Shown here: positions 25,705-34,954 of the stretch, in pieces
Layout: each line of letters starts with the position of its first letter
Numbering within the stretch: position 1 is the first letter of the stretch
Position numbers and translations under genes: made by a program
Notes under the pieces: generated by a model
What the model was told of the DNA's origin: nothing
Database searches by the model: none
The model's input: only the letters and a program-made list of their open reading frames with translations
Source: Paraherbaspirillum soli
GTDB lineage: Bacteria; Pseudomonadota; Gammaproteobacteria; Burkholderiales; Burkholderiaceae_D
Length of the DNA stretch: 64,000 bases
Reading direction: 5' to 3'
Assembly (NCBI RefSeq): GCF_042654985.1
Contig: NZ_JBHSMT010000027.1
Coordinates: 1 to 64,000 of the forward strand

Positions 25705-26433
25705 CTAATCAGGCTCAATCAACACCTGCACCGAAGCGCTACCAAACTGCGTCACCCCATACTCGATCGCTTGCTGGCGCTCATCGACATACACCGTTTC
25801 GACATACAGGATGGGCAGCGCGGCCGGCTGGCCCAGCAGTTGCGCCACTTCCTTGTCGGGCAATCTGGCGGTGACGCGGCTGATGCGGCGCTGGAATTCG
25901 TGCACGCCGAAATGCGCCAGCGCCAAATGTGTCTTGCCGGTTTGCGCGTAGATTTCGCCGAAGCCGGCGAACCTGGGCAATGGGAAGCATTGGCTGCCGA
26001 CGCCGATCACCTTGTCGTCGACCAGGTCGAGCGATTCCACCTTCAGCACTTGCGCATCGGGCCGCAGGTCTAGCAGTTGCGCGATTTCGCCATCGACCGC
26101 TTGCTCGGACCAATGCAGCAGCTGGCTCTTGCCGGCGCGGCGGGCCTTGGCCACGCTATGCGCGAAACGGGTCTTGCGCCCCATCTGATAGGCGATCGCG
26201 TCGTTGCGCACAAACGTGCCTTTGCCGTGCACCACTTCGACCATGCCGCGCTCGGCCAGCGCCTTGACCGCCTGCCGCACGGTGTGGCGGTTGACGCTGA
26301 AGCGTTCGGCCAGCGCGGTCTCGTTCGGCAGGCGCTCGGTCAGGTTGCCGGCCAGGATGTCGGCGCTGAGCGCTTGTTCGATTTGGCGCCAGACGGTGGT
26401 GCCGGCGCTGCGGACGATGGTTTTGTCCGTCAC
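25705..26433 (-). CDS. phnF: GntR-family phosphonate regulator (PhnF type)
   Basis: This 242-residue transcription factor has an N-terminal winged helix (LPNETALAERFSVNRHTVRQ AVKALAERG, about 35-63) and a UTRA/HutC-like effector domain. That domain has the RTRFAHSV-like opening and a GVTQFGSASVQVLIEPD ending. PhnF proteins control phosphonate genes, and this one ends the phosphonate operon. Its ATG overlaps the stop of the FAD oxidoreductase gene by four bases, so it is made with the enzymes and probably regulates their promoter in a feedback loop. The ligand is likely a phosphonate or pathway intermediate (inference). Confidence 0.85.
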   Translation of the reverse strand: MTDKTIVRSAGTTVWRQIEQALSADILAGNLTERLPNETALAERFSVNRHTVRQAVKALAERGMVEVVHGKGTFVRNDAIAYQMGRKTRFAHSVAKARRAGKSQLLHWSEQAVDGEIAQLLDLRPDAQVLKVESLDLVDDKVIGVGSQCFPLPRFAGFGEIYAQTGKTHLALAHFGVHEFQRRISRVTARLPDKEVAQLLGQPAALPILYVETVYVDERQQAIEYGVTQFGSASVQVLIEPD

Positions 26434-27548
26434 GCTGCAAGATTCCGCTCTGCCAAACCAAACGCAATGCTCATGCCGATGCCGCTGGAGATGGTCACCG
26501 CCTGCACGCCCTCGGCCGGTTGAAACACTTCATACGGACGCGGGCCGCTGGCATAGATCCCTTGCCAATGCTCCAGCACTTGCAGCCGGCGTTGCAGCAG
26601 CGTCTCGGCCAGCGCCGCGATCTGCGCGTCGATTTCCGCCCGGTTGAACGGCGACACGGTCGCGCCGTATGCGTGCGAGTCGCCGATGATCAGGTTGCCG
26701 TCCGCGCCCGATTGCTGGACGATCAGGTGGATGCCGTGCTCCAGCAGGAAGGGCTCGCGCTGCTCCACCTCCTGGCGCAAAGCAGCCAGCGGCGCGACGA
26801 GCGCGGCGCATTGGGTGAACGCGCCGTAGTGCAAGGTCGACAGGCCGGTCATCAAGGCCGGCCCCAGCTTGATGCCGGGATTGGCGACGCGCAGCATTTG
26901 CAGCGCGCAGCGACGCATGTCGAGCGCGGCGTACTGCTGCGGGAACAAGGTCTGGAAATCGTGGCCGGAACAGATCACGGCTTGATCGGCTTGATGCAGG
27001 CCCCGGCTGGTGTGAATACTCGGCAGCTCGATCGCATTGACCTGGGTGTCGTAATGAAAAACCACGCCGTGCTGTTGCGCCAGCCAGCGCGCCAGCGTCG
27101 GGATCGCGATCCGCGGCACGAGCGTGATCTCGCTGCCGCTATACAGGCCGGCCAGCCCTGTGGCGTGATGGCCGGCGACTTCCGCGCTGCCGATCATCTG
27201 CGTCTGATACGCAGAACCTTGCGCCGACTGGAAGGCTTCCAGCACATCCAGTTCGGCCTGGCTGCGGGCGACGATCAGGCTGCCTTGCTGTTTGTGCCAG
27301 CAATCGGTCGCCGCCAAAAACTGCAGCCACAGGCTGCGGCTGCGCTGCGCCAGATCATGCAAATCGCCCAGCGGCTGCCCCAGCACCAGGCCCAGACCGA
27401 AGTTGCGCACCGAGGCGCCGACCGCTTCGCTATCGCGTTCGTACACGGTGACATGATCGCCGCGCCGCACCGCGGCCCAGGCATGCGCCAGGCCGACGAT
27501 GCCGGCGCCGACGATGGCGATCCGGCGGCCATTGTGCACACTGCTCAC
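26430..27548 (-). CDS. FAD-dependent oxidoreductase of phosphonate loci (TIGR03364 type)
   Basis: This 372-residue flavoprotein of the DAO fold has the dinucleotide motif GAGIVG at 14-19, then RGDHVTVYERD, and the C-terminal SSGIGMSIAFGLAERN typical of glycine-oxidase relatives. This branch is found in phosphonate operons. I recall a role in oxidising N-methylated 2-aminoethylphosphonate to phosphonoacetaldehyde, but cannot confirm it for this protein. The product would feed PhnX, whose stop overlaps this gene's start. It is soluble, with no signal peptide. Confidence 0.8.
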   Translation of the reverse strand: MSSVHNGRRIAIVGAGIVGLAHAWAAVRRGDHVTVYERDSEAVGASVRNFGLGLVLGQPLGDLHDLAQRSRSLWLQFLAATDCWHKQQGSLIVARSQAELDVLEAFQSAQGSAYQTQMIGSAEVAGHHATGLAGLYSGSEITLVPRIAIPTLARWLAQQHGVVFHYDTQVNAIELPSIHTSRGLHQADQAVICSGHDFQTLFPQQYAALDMRRCALQMLRVANPGIKLGPALMTGLSTLHYGAFTQCAALVAPLAALRQEVEQREPFLLEHGIHLIVQQSGADGNLIIGDSHAYGATVSPFNRAEIDAQIAALAETLLQRRLQVLEHWQGIYASGPRPYEVFQPAEGVQAVTISSGIGMSIAFGLAERNLAA

Positions 27549-28393
27549 GGCCGTTCCCCGTTGGCGATGCGGGCGGCGATGGCTTCGATCACGGCCGGCA
27601 GATCGGCGATGGTGTCGATGATGTAATGGGCGCCGGACTGCACCAGCTTGCGGCTGGCCAGCGCACGGCGCTGGGCGCGCTGCGCCGGCGATAACTGCTC
27701 CAGTTCCGCCAGCGTCAAGCCCGCCTCATTGCCGGACAAGGCCAGCCCGACGGTCCACATGCCGGCCGCCAATCCTTCTTCTATCCCCGGCGCGGTATCG
27801 TCGACCTTGACGCAGGCGCACACCTCGGTCACGCCCAGTTCGATCACATTGGCCAGCGCCATCCACGGCCCCGGCCGGCCGCCGGCTTTCAGGTCGTCGG
27901 TGGCGACCGCATGCTCGACCGTCAAGCCCTGGCTGGCGGCATGCGCCAGCAAGCGATCCATCACCACCCGCGGGTAGCCGGAACAGGAGCCGATCCGGAT
28001 GCCTTGGCCGGCGAGCTGGGAAAGCACCTCCAGCGCACCGGGAATCACCGCCGAATAGTGCGCAACCCGCTCGATCTGCAACGGCAGGAAGGCGGCATAC
28101 AGCGCATCGACATCGGCATCGCTCATCGGTCGCCCATATTTGGCTTGCCAGCGCTGCGCCACGCCGCTTTGCCGCCCCAGCGCCTGGATGTGGTCCCACT
28201 TGGCCAGGCCCATCGGCACCCGCGCTTCGGCCAGCGACACTTCAACGCCGAAACCGGCGAAGGCGTCGATCAGCACCTGGGTCGGCGCGAACGAGCCGAA
28301 GTCGACCAGGGTGCCGGCCCAGTCGAAAATAACGGCTTGCACCGGTCCCTGATAGGTCCGGCTGTATTGGTAGTCAGATTGAAATTGGGTCAT
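27545..28393 (-). CDS. phnX: phosphonoacetaldehyde hydrolase
   Basis: This 282-residue HAD-fold enzyme splits phosphonoacetaldehyde into acetaldehyde and phosphate. The nucleophile is Asp24 in VIFDWAGTLVD. The cap-domain lysine that forms the Schiff base is Lys65 in MGLAKWDHI. HAD motif II/III elements GSCSGYPR and VKVDDTAPG follow. Length and motifs are normal for PhnX. The ATG at 28393 is chosen for the GGAG eight bases upstream and for the conserved N-terminus; the longer frame to 28453 reaches back into phnW. It is the last step of the route started by PhnW. Confidence 0.9.
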   Translation of the reverse strand: MTQFQSDYQYSRTYQGPVQAVIFDWAGTLVDFGSFAPTQVLIDAFAGFGVEVSLAEARVPMGLAKWDHIQALGRQSGVAQRWQAKYGRPMSDADVDALYAAFLPLQIERVAHYSAVIPGALEVLSQLAGQGIRIGSCSGYPRVVMDRLLAHAASQGLTVEHAVATDDLKAGGRPGPWMALANVIELGVTEVCACVKVDDTAPGIEEGLAAGMWTVGLALSGNEAGLTLAELEQLSPAQRAQRRALASRKLVQSGAHYIIDTIADLPAVIEAIAARIANGERP

Positions 28394-28415
28394 GTTTAGG
28401 CTCCGGCAGAATCGT

Positions 28416-29516
28416 TTAGCAGGGAATATCCATCGCACGCAAGGCGCGGGCAATTGTGTCGATCGCCATCGCCATCTCGGCTTGGCCGATCGCGCCGATG
28501 CAGCCGACGCGGAAGGTCTCGACCACGGTCAGCTTGCCGGGATAAATGATCACTCCGTGCGCCTTGGTCAATCTATAAAATTCCTGGAAATTCCAGTTAG
28601 GGTGCTGCGGCGCGTGCACGGTCACGATGATCGGCGCTTGCAGTTCGGCCGGCAGATACGGGCGCAAACCCAATTGCTCCAAGCCGGCAATCAGCGCCTG
28701 GCAGTTGTCGCGATAGCGCGCCAGCCGCGCCGGCTGGCCGCCCTCTTGTTCATATTGATCCAAGGCGCTGTCGAGCGCGGCGACGATATGGGTAGGCGGC
28801 GTAAAGCGCCACTGGCCGGTGCGTTCCATGTACTTCCATTGCGCATGCAAATCGAGCGACAGCGAATGGGCGCGGCCTTCGGCGTTTTCCAGCGCGTCTT
28901 TTTGCACCAGGATGAACGCCATGCCCGGCACGCCTTCCAGACATTTGTTGCTGGAGGCGATCACGGCCTCGACCGGGAGTGTGGCTAGCGCCAGCGGCAA
29001 GCCGCCGAATGCGCTCATGGCGTCGAGTATCAGCTTCTTGCCCGCCGCCGCGACCACCGCGGCGATGGCATCCAGCGGATTGAGAATCCCGGTGCCGGTT
29101 TCGCAATACACCAGCGCGACGTGGGTGATTTCCGGATCGCGCGCCAAGGCTTGCGCGACGGCTGCCGGATCGACCGGCGCCGATTCGCCGAAGTCGATGA
29201 CGGTCACGCGCCGGCCCATCACTTCGGTCAGCTGCGCGATTCGTTTGCCGTAAGCGCCGTTGGCCAGACATAGCAATTTGCCCTGTTTCGGCAGCAAAGT
29301 GCCGATCGCGGCTTCCACCGCAAAGGTGCCGGAGCCTTGCAGCGGCACGCAGACATAGCGTTCGTCGGCATCGACGATAGCCAGCAATTTGGCGCGGACT
29401 TTGGCGGTCAGGCGGTTGAAGTCTTCGTCCCACGAGCCCCAGTCATGCAGCATGGCGCTTTTGGTTGCGAGCGTGGTGGTCAGCGGACCGGGTGTCAGCA
29501 AAATTGGATCGCGCAT
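28416..29516 (-). CDS. phnW: 2-aminoethylphosphonate:pyruvate transaminase
   Basis: This 366-residue PLP enzyme converts 2-aminoethylphosphonate and pyruvate to phosphonoacetaldehyde and alanine. It opens with the family's ILLTPGPLTTT. The PLP-binding lysine is Lys191 in ASSNKCLEGVPG, with Asp165 (LILDAMSAFGG) placed for the pyridine nitrogen. It lies 22 bp upstream of phnX and 55 bp after the permease gene, in one transcription unit. All motifs are intact and the length is normal. Confidence 0.93.
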   Translation of the reverse strand: MRDPILLTPGPLTTTLATKSAMLHDWGSWDEDFNRLTAKVRAKLLAIVDADERYVCVPLQGSGTFAVEAAIGTLLPKQGKLLCLANGAYGKRIAQLTEVMGRRVTVIDFGESAPVDPAAVAQALARDPEITHVALVYCETGTGILNPLDAIAAVVAAAGKKLILDAMSAFGGLPLALATLPVEAVIASSNKCLEGVPGMAFILVQKDALENAEGRAHSLSLDLHAQWKYMERTGQWRFTPPTHIVAALDSALDQYEQEGGQPARLARYRDNCQALIAGLEQLGLRPYLPAELQAPIIVTVHAPQHPNWNFQEFYRLTKAHGVIIYPGKLTVVETFRVGCIGAIGQAEMAMAIDTIARALRAMDIPC

Positions 29517-29571
29517 TGCAGTTATTTGACCTTATTAAAAAAAGTGGAGTAAGGAAGCAACGGAGAAATCT

Positions 29572-31284
29572 TCAGTGGCAAGTTCGACGCCAGTCTTGTG
29601 CGCGCCGATTGACCCACCAGCCGACGCCGTTCATCAACAGCGTGGCAAGCAGCGAGCTGCCGACGATCAAGGTCGACATCGCAGCAGCGGATGCGGTGTC
29701 GCCGGCGTCGTCCATGTTGAGCACGGCGAGCGCGGCCAGCACGGTATCGGGCGTATACAAAAAGATCACGCAGCTGACGGTGGTCATGCTGGACACGAAC
29801 AGGTATCTGGCAACGTCCAGAATCGCAGGCAGACTGACCGGCAAGGTGACCCGCCGCAACGTGACCCACCACGGACTGCGCAGGCTGCGCGCGACGGCTT
29901 CGATCTCGCCATCCATCTGGCGCAGCGCGGTTGTGATGGTCAGGTGCGCGGTCGTATAAAAATGGGCAATCGTCGCGATCACCAGCAGCGCCATGCTGCC
30001 GTACAAACGGTGCAAGGGATTGGCCGGATTGTTGAAGCAGAGGATATAGCCCAGCCCCAGCACCATGCCGGGCACCGCCATCGGCAGCAGCGCCAGGCTG
30101 CGGATGGTGGTCGCGGCCAAGCGCGGCACCGGCATCTTGCTCACCAGGTAGGCGCACACAAAGATAAAGCCGGTGCCGAACATGGTGACCAGCAGCGCCA
30201 ACTTTGCACTGTTGCGGAACGATTGCCAGCCGCCGCCGTCCAGTTGATCGAAATCGAAATGCGCCAAGGTCAGGCTGAAGTCATACGGCCACGACTTGAT
30301 AAACGCGGCAGCAGCGGCGACACCTAGAAACGCCAGCAAGAAAATCGACACCAGCGCGCACCACGACCACAGCGCGGTATCGCGCGCGACACTCTTGCGC
30401 GGCCGGTAGAGCACCGAGCGGCCGCTCATTTGCACCGATTGGCGGCGCGACAGCCACTGCTCGACCGCAAAGCTGAGCACCGCCGGCAGCAGCAGCAAGA
30501 CGCCGATCACCGCGCCTTTGCTGAAATTTTGCTGACCGATCACCTGTTTGTAGGCTTCCAGCGCCAGCACATTGGTGTGGCCGCCGATCACCTTGGGCAC
30601 GCCGAAATCGGTCACCACCAGCGTGAACACCACCATCGCGGCAGACACGATGCCGTAGCGCGCATTGGGCACGGTAATCGTCAGGAAGCGGCGCAATTTG
30701 CCAGCGCCCAGCGTCTCAGCCGCCTCATACAAACGGGCGTCGGCCATGCCCAGCGCCGCAGTCAGGATCAGCAAGGCATGCGGAAAGGTATAGAAGGCCT
30801 CGCCCAGCACAATCCCGATCGGGCCGTAAATGCTGTGCGCGACTAGCCAGCCTTTCAGCAGCCCCTGGTTGCCGAACAAATAGACCAGCGAAATGGCCGG
30901 CATCAGCGACGGCGCCAGCATCGGCGACAGCGCGATCAGGCGGAACAGGCGGCGGCCGGGAATGTAGGAACGGGTCAGCGCAAACGCGAAAGCCATCGCC
31001 GACGGCAGCACCACGAGCAGCGTCGCCAGCGCCAGCGCGACGCTGTTCCAGGTGGCGTCGCGCAGCCGGGATTCCAGCAGCAGGCCGGTCCAGTTGGACA
31101 AGCCGACATAACTGCCGTCGCGGGCCTGGGTGGTCATGCCGAACATGCTCATCAAGGGCCAGGCGATGAAGGCCAGCAGCACCAGCGCAGCCAACCACGC
31201 CAGCGCTACCGCCAAGGTTTCGTCGCTGCTGCGTAATGAAATCGCAGGCCGCGCTCCGGCGAAACGAAGCTTGAGGCTCAGCAT
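29572..31284 (-). CDS. phnU: 2-aminoethylphosphonate ABC permease, fused double unit
   Basis: This 570-residue inner-membrane protein contains two permease units in one chain, about 12 membrane segments in all. The first docking loop reads ADARLYEAAETLGAGKLRRF and the second GEIEAVARSLRSPWWVTLRR. This double architecture is that of the iron/phosphonate (FbpB-like) permeases known as PhnU2 in 2-aminoethylphosphonate loci. The ATG overlaps the end of the ATPase gene. It would import 2-aminoethylphosphonate delivered by the binding protein at 33150. The symbol follows the family name and is less certain than the function. Confidence 0.85.
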   Translation of the reverse strand: MLSLKLRFAGARPAISLRSSDETLAVALAWLAALVLLAFIAWPLMSMFGMTTQARDGSYVGLSNWTGLLLESRLRDATWNSVALALATLLVVLPSAMAFAFALTRSYIPGRRLFRLIALSPMLAPSLMPAISLVYLFGNQGLLKGWLVAHSIYGPIGIVLGEAFYTFPHALLILTAALGMADARLYEAAETLGAGKLRRFLTITVPNARYGIVSAAMVVFTLVVTDFGVPKVIGGHTNVLALEAYKQVIGQQNFSKGAVIGVLLLLPAVLSFAVEQWLSRRQSVQMSGRSVLYRPRKSVARDTALWSWCALVSIFLLAFLGVAAAAAFIKSWPYDFSLTLAHFDFDQLDGGGWQSFRNSAKLALLVTMFGTGFIFVCAYLVSKMPVPRLAATTIRSLALLPMAVPGMVLGLGYILCFNNPANPLHRLYGSMALLVIATIAHFYTTAHLTITTALRQMDGEIEAVARSLRSPWWVTLRRVTLPVSLPAILDVARYLFVSSMTTVSCVIFLYTPDTVLAALAVLNMDDAGDTASAAAMSTLIVGSSLLATLLMNGVGWWVNRRAQDWRRTCH

Positions 31285-32402
31285 GGCGAGGTACCGGGAA
31301 ACACGCGGACTTTATGTCCGGGCAGCGTGACCGGCACCCGGCGGCCGGGTTCCAGCATCGCGTAGCCGGCATCGTTGGGGCCGACATCGGCGATGATGCG
31401 GATGGTGCGATCGGCGCACAGCGTCAGCGCGGCGCGCCGCAGTCCGCCATGAAAATCGACCCGCTCGACCACTGCCATCATCGAATCCGAACCGACTTCC
31501 CAGCGGTTTTCGATGCGCACGTCTTCCGGCCGGCAAAAGGCGCTGGCGCTGAAATTGACGCCTATCATCGAAGTCGGAATCCGCACCTTCAGCGGCTGGC
31601 CGGCAAGCGTCGCCTGGCCGTGCTGATCCAGCAGCAGCGGCAACCAGTTGGCGCGGCCGATGAACTCGGCCACGAAGCGCGATGCGGGTTCGCGGTACAC
31701 CTGTTCGGGCGTGCCGATTTGTTCGATGCGGCCATTGCTCATGACCACGATCGTGTCGGCCACTTCCAATGCCTCCTCTTGATCGTGAGTCACCATGATG
31801 GTGGTCACGCCCAATTTGCGTTGCAGCTGGCGCAGCTCCTGGCGCAAGCGTTCGCGCACTTTGGCATCCAGCGCCGACAGCGGTTCGTCCAGCAGCAGCA
31901 AGCTGGGCGAGGTGGCCAAGGCGCGCGCCAACGCCACCCGCTGTTGCTGGCCGCCGGACAGCTGGGACGGGTAGCGCTGCTCGGTGCCGGCCAGCCCCAC
32001 CAGATCCAGCAACTCATCGACCCGGCGAGCTTTTTCGGCGCGGCTGGTTTTGAGGGCGTAGCCGACATTGGCGGCGACGTCGAGATTGGGAAACAGCGCG
32101 TACGACTGGAACACGATGCCGTAGTTGCGCTGGGCCGGCGGCAGCTGGCCGATTTCGCGCCCGGCCATGCTGACCCCGCCGCGGTCTTGCGCTTCCAGTC
32201 CGGCGATGATGCGCAGCAAAGTCGTTTTGCCGCAGCCGGATGGTCCCAGCAGACAGATGAACTCGCCTTTGTTGACGCTGAGGTCGATTTCTTGCAACGC
32301 GTTGAATGCGCCGAAATGTTTGCTGACGCCGTGAATGCGGAGCCAGTCGCGCTGTTCGCTTGCGGCCTGCTCCGAGGCGACGCCAGGTTCATGCAATTTC
32401 AT
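31278..32402 (-). CDS. phnT: 2-aminoethylphosphonate ABC ATPase
   Basis: This 374-residue ATPase has Walker A GPSGCGKTT at 53-61, Q-loop GIVFQSYALFPN, signature LSGGQQQR, Walker B LLLLDEPLSALD and H-loop VTHDQEEAL. The extended C-terminal part has TOBE-like sequence, as in spermidine, iron and phosphonate importers. It lies between the HD oxygenase gene, which it overlaps by four bases (32399-32402), and the permease gene. It powers uptake of the phosphonate degraded by the neighbouring enzymes. Confidence 0.9.
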   Translation of the reverse strand: MKLHEPGVASEQAASEQRDWLRIHGVSKHFGAFNALQEIDLSVNKGEFICLLGPSGCGKTTLLRIIAGLEAQDRGGVSMAGREIGQLPPAQRNYGIVFQSYALFPNLDVAANVGYALKTSRAEKARRVDELLDLVGLAGTEQRYPSQLSGGQQQRVALARALATSPSLLLLDEPLSALDAKVRERLRQELRQLQRKLGVTTIMVTHDQEEALEVADTIVVMSNGRIEQIGTPEQVYREPASRFVAEFIGRANWLPLLLDQHGQATLAGQPLKVRIPTSMIGVNFSASAFCRPEDVRIENRWEVGSDSMMAVVERVDFHGGLRRAALTLCADRTIRIIADVGPNDAGYAMLEPGRRVPVTLPGHKVRVFPGTSPC

Positions 32403-32959
32403 TGCGCCCCCGCTGTTTCCGCGATGGCGAGCAAGCGCGGCAAAAAGTATTCATAAGGTGGAACCGTCATGCCGACCACCTTCGCGGCATCGTCGCAACG
32501 GCGCAAGGCGATGGCGCACGCGGCATGCGGCCTGGCGGCGAATTGCTGCGCGGCCGCCGCGTCCATCGCGCCGCCCTGTAACGCCAGGCTGGTGCGCGAG
32601 GCATCCGACAGCGCCGCGAAATACGCCGGCTCTACGTGGCACAGATAGCGCTTGGCATCCACGTGCAAGGCGATCGGTTCGATGATTTCCGGCGGCAGCA
32701 GGCCGCGCAGGAACGGAATTATTTTTACCTGATGCAGATCGTCCCGGCCTTGGGCCAGATCGTCGTCGCCCTGGCCGAACAACATATGTCCAAGATCGTG
32801 CAGCAGACAGGCGATGATCAACTGCTCGTCGGCGCCGGACTGTTCGGCCAACCAGCCGGCTTGCAGCGCGTGCTCGCGCTGCGTGATTGCCTCGCCGCCG
32901 TAAAGCTCGCCGCCGGCCCGATTAAACAGCTGACTGATGTCGTTCACCGAAAGCGTCAT
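32399..32959 (-). CDS. HD-domain oxygenase of phosphonate loci (PhnZ-like)
   Basis: This 186-residue HD-fold protein has the metal motif CLLHDLGHMLFG, an upstream EHALQAG histidine and LHVDAKRYLC. Members of this family include PhnZ, a di-iron oxygenase that cleaves the C-P bond of 2-amino-1-hydroxyethylphosphonate. PhnZ's substrate-gating Tyr and Glu are three residues apart, and here Tyr20 and Glu23 (LYGGE) have the same spacing. PhnY, which makes that hydroxylated substrate, is not encoded in this locus. The ATG at 32959 is preceded by GAGGATAA at an acceptable distance. Enzyme activity is inferred from the family. Confidence 0.8.
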   Translation of the reverse strand: MTLSVNDISQLFNRAGGELYGGEAITQREHALQAGWLAEQSGADEQLIIACLLHDLGHMLFGQGDDDLAQGRDDLHQVKIIPFLRGLLPPEIIEPIALHVDAKRYLCHVEPAYFAALSDASRTSLALQGGAMDAAAAQQFAARPHAACAIALRRCDDAAKVVGMTVPPYEYFLPRLLAIAETAGAQ

Positions 32960-33029
32960 GCGCGTTGTTATCCTCAAAAGTAAATCGGCCCGGATAGCGA
33001 TCCGGGCCATCCTGCAATGCTATTTATGG

Positions 33030-33143
33030 TCGCCTCTAAAACCGTAGCGAGCGGCCCAAGGTCGGGGCAAGAAGCGCAGCTGTACGGAGGTACAGCGAGC
33101 ATCGCAGCCCCGAGATTGGGTCGCGCAGTAGGTTTTAGGGGTG
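33030..33143. repeat. family-B dispersed palindrome
   Basis: A 114-bp copy lies between the binding-protein gene and the rest of the phosphonate operon. Arms are CGCCTCTAAAACCGTAGCGA and GCGCAGTAGGTTTTAGGGG. Confidence 0.85.
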
Positions 33144-33149
33144 ACCTTA

Positions 33150-34169
33150 TTATTTAGGTTCCGATTTGCCGTCGTACCGCTTGCTCCATTCAGCAAGGAT
33201 GCGATCGCGGTTGACCGCTGCCCACTTCAAATCCTGCTTGATCAGCAGCTGCTCGTAATTGGCCGGGATCAGCGGGCTTTGCTGGGCGACGCCGGGATAG
33301 GCGACGATCGCAAAATTTCTCGCATACAGTTCGTTGGCCGATTTCGAGGCCGACCAGTCGGCGAATTTGCGGGCCGCATCCAGGTTTTTGGTGCCCTTCA
33401 TGATGGCGGTCGCTTCGACGTCCCAGCCCAGGCCTTCTTTCGGGAAGATCAGGTCGATCGGCGCGCCGCCCTCTTTCAGCTTGGCGCCGCGATATTCAAA
33501 CGCGATGCCGATCGGGAACTCGCCGCTGGCCGCTTGCTTGCAGGGCTTGGAGCCGGAATGCGTGTATTGCGCGATGTTGTCGTGCAGTTTGTCCATATAG
33601 CCCCAGCCGTCCTTTTCGCCGAACTGGGCCAGCCATGCGCTGACATCGAAATAGCCGGTGCCGCTGGAGGCCGGGTTAGGCATGACGATCTTGCCTTTGT
33701 ATTCCGGCTTCAGCAGGTCTTTCCAGGACTCGGGCTTTTTCAGGCCCAGCTTCTTCGCTTCCACGGTGTTGAAGCAAATCGCCGCGCCCCACACATCCAT
33801 GCCGACCCAGTTAGGCGGCGTGCTGTTGTCGATATAGCGCTTCGACAGCTTGTCCATGCCTTTAGGCGCGTAAGGCTGCAACATGTCGTCCTTGGCCAGC
33901 ACCAGCAGCGAGGTGGCGGCAACGCCCATCACCACGTCGGCCTGCGGCGCGGCTTTTTCGGCCAGCAGTTTGGCCGTGATGATGCCGGTCGAATCGCGCA
34001 CCCAGCGGATTTTGATATCGGGATATTCGGTTTCGAACTGATGCTGGTAAGCCTTCAATTGGTCGGCTTCAAGCGCCGTATACACGGTCAGACTGGTGTC
34101 CGCGTGAACGAGATTGCAGCTCAATGCGCATAGCAAGGCGGCTGGCTTCAGCAAATGACGAATCTGCAT
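33150..34169 (-). CDS. phnS: 2-aminoethylphosphonate-binding periplasmic protein
   Basis: This 339-residue exported binding protein has a signal peptide of about 23 residues ending LVHA. The fold is that of the iron/phosphonate binding proteins, with an LTVYTALEADQLKAYQ start, an NWVGMDVWGAAICFN core and a late YPGVAQQSPLIPANY. That matches the PhnS2 family paired with PhnT and PhnU. AGGAGC is six bases before the ATG at 34169; the longer open frame to 34352 is upstream non-coding sequence. It is the first gene of the phosphonate operon, and the operon promoter should lie in 34170-34421. Confidence 0.88.
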   Translation of the reverse strand: MQIRHLLKPAALLCALSCNLVHADTSLTVYTALEADQLKAYQHQFETEYPDIKIRWVRDSTGIITAKLLAEKAAPQADVVMGVAATSLLVLAKDDMLQPYAPKGMDKLSKRYIDNSTPPNWVGMDVWGAAICFNTVEAKKLGLKKPESWKDLLKPEYKGKIVMPNPASSGTGYFDVSAWLAQFGEKDGWGYMDKLHDNIAQYTHSGSKPCKQAASGEFPIGIAFEYRGAKLKEGGAPIDLIFPKEGLGWDVEATAIMKGTKNLDAARKFADWSASKSANELYARNFAIVAYPGVAQQSPLIPANYEQLLIKQDLKWAAVNRDRILAEWSKRYDGKSEPK

Positions 34170-34286
34170 GTGGATGCTCCTGGTTAGGTGGGCGTTGGTG
34201 ATCGACTGGGAGGCATCGTAGCGGCCATTTATTACGTCATCGTGACGTCTAGATGACTGTTTGAATACATCGGCGGGCGTACTGCG

Positions 34287-34347
34287 CTTAGGCCGAAAAA
34301 CCCGACGTTTGGTAGCGATGAAAGGAATGATGGGCTTGGCAGCCCAG
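34287..34347. repeat. family-C repeat, diverged
   Basis: CGTTTGGTAGCGATGAAAGG and GATGGGCTTGGCAGCCCAG match family C, but the left arm is decayed. It lies between the phosphonate operon and the divergent secreted-protein gene. Confidence 0.5.
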
Positions 34348-34421
34348 TCCACTAGTTGACCGATCGGATTCTTTGGTTAACTATGGCCGGAGTGTTTATA
34401 TTTACATAAGGATTAACCGAC

Positions 34422-34847
34422 ATGAAATTACATTGCCGCTTACTCTGTTTCACCGCCCTGCTTGGCGCAGCCATCGTTTCCCATGCAGCACCGGCCGTAC
34501 CCGCCTGCCCGGCTGCAATCACTGCCAGCGCGGTTGCCAAGGACTGGATCGCGTACGACGGCAATAAGGACTATGCGTATCTTGATCATCATGTGCAGTT
34601 TTTCTCCGACCATCCGTCCAAGAACTATCAGTTGAAACCGGATTTCCTCAACCAAGGCAAGAAGCAAATTTGGACGAGAGACAAAAATGAACCGCCGTTC
34701 TGGATCCTTTGCCAGGACAAAAAAAATGCCGCCACGCTGATCAAGCAATTGCCCAAGACTTTCAAGCGATGCGAGGTCAAGGAAGAAGGAACGCCGGCCG
34801 TCGAAAGGATGGCTTGTTTCGATAAGAATCAAGGCCGCAAGAGATAG
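34422..34847 (+). CDS. small exported protein, STY0301-like
   Basis: This 141-residue protein has a clear signal peptide (LLCFTALLGAAIVSHA, cleavage near 22). The mature domain begins PAVPACPAAI, has the WTRDKNEPPFWILCQ segment, and holds four Cys that could form two disulfides. It vaguely resembles the STY0301 family of unknown function; I would not insist on that. AAGGA lies nine bases before the ATG. It stands alone, divergent from the phosphonate operon and convergent with the MBL hydrolase gene. Confidence 0.7.
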   Translation: MKLHCRLLCFTALLGAAIVSHAAPAVPACPAAITASAVAKDWIAYDGNKDYAYLDHHVQFFSDHPSKNYQLKPDFLNQGKKQIWTRDKNEPPFWILCQDKKNAATLIKQLPKTFKRCEVKEEGTPAVERMACFDKNQGRKR

Positions 34848-34886
34848 CGGATTCCATGCCACGGCGGCCTCGATAACGCTGTGTTG

Positions 34887-34910
34887 TTGGTTGGGCTGCA
34901 AAGCCCAACC
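34887..34910. repeat. family-C repeat, short remnant
   Basis: GTTGGTTGGGCTGCAAAGCC plus CAAC is an inverted repeat downstream of the small exported protein gene. It could serve as a weak transcript end between two convergent genes. Confidence 0.5.
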
Positions 34911-34954
34911 GCAGACTGACCCCGTTTAACTACTTTTTGCCGTCGCCTTCAAAC

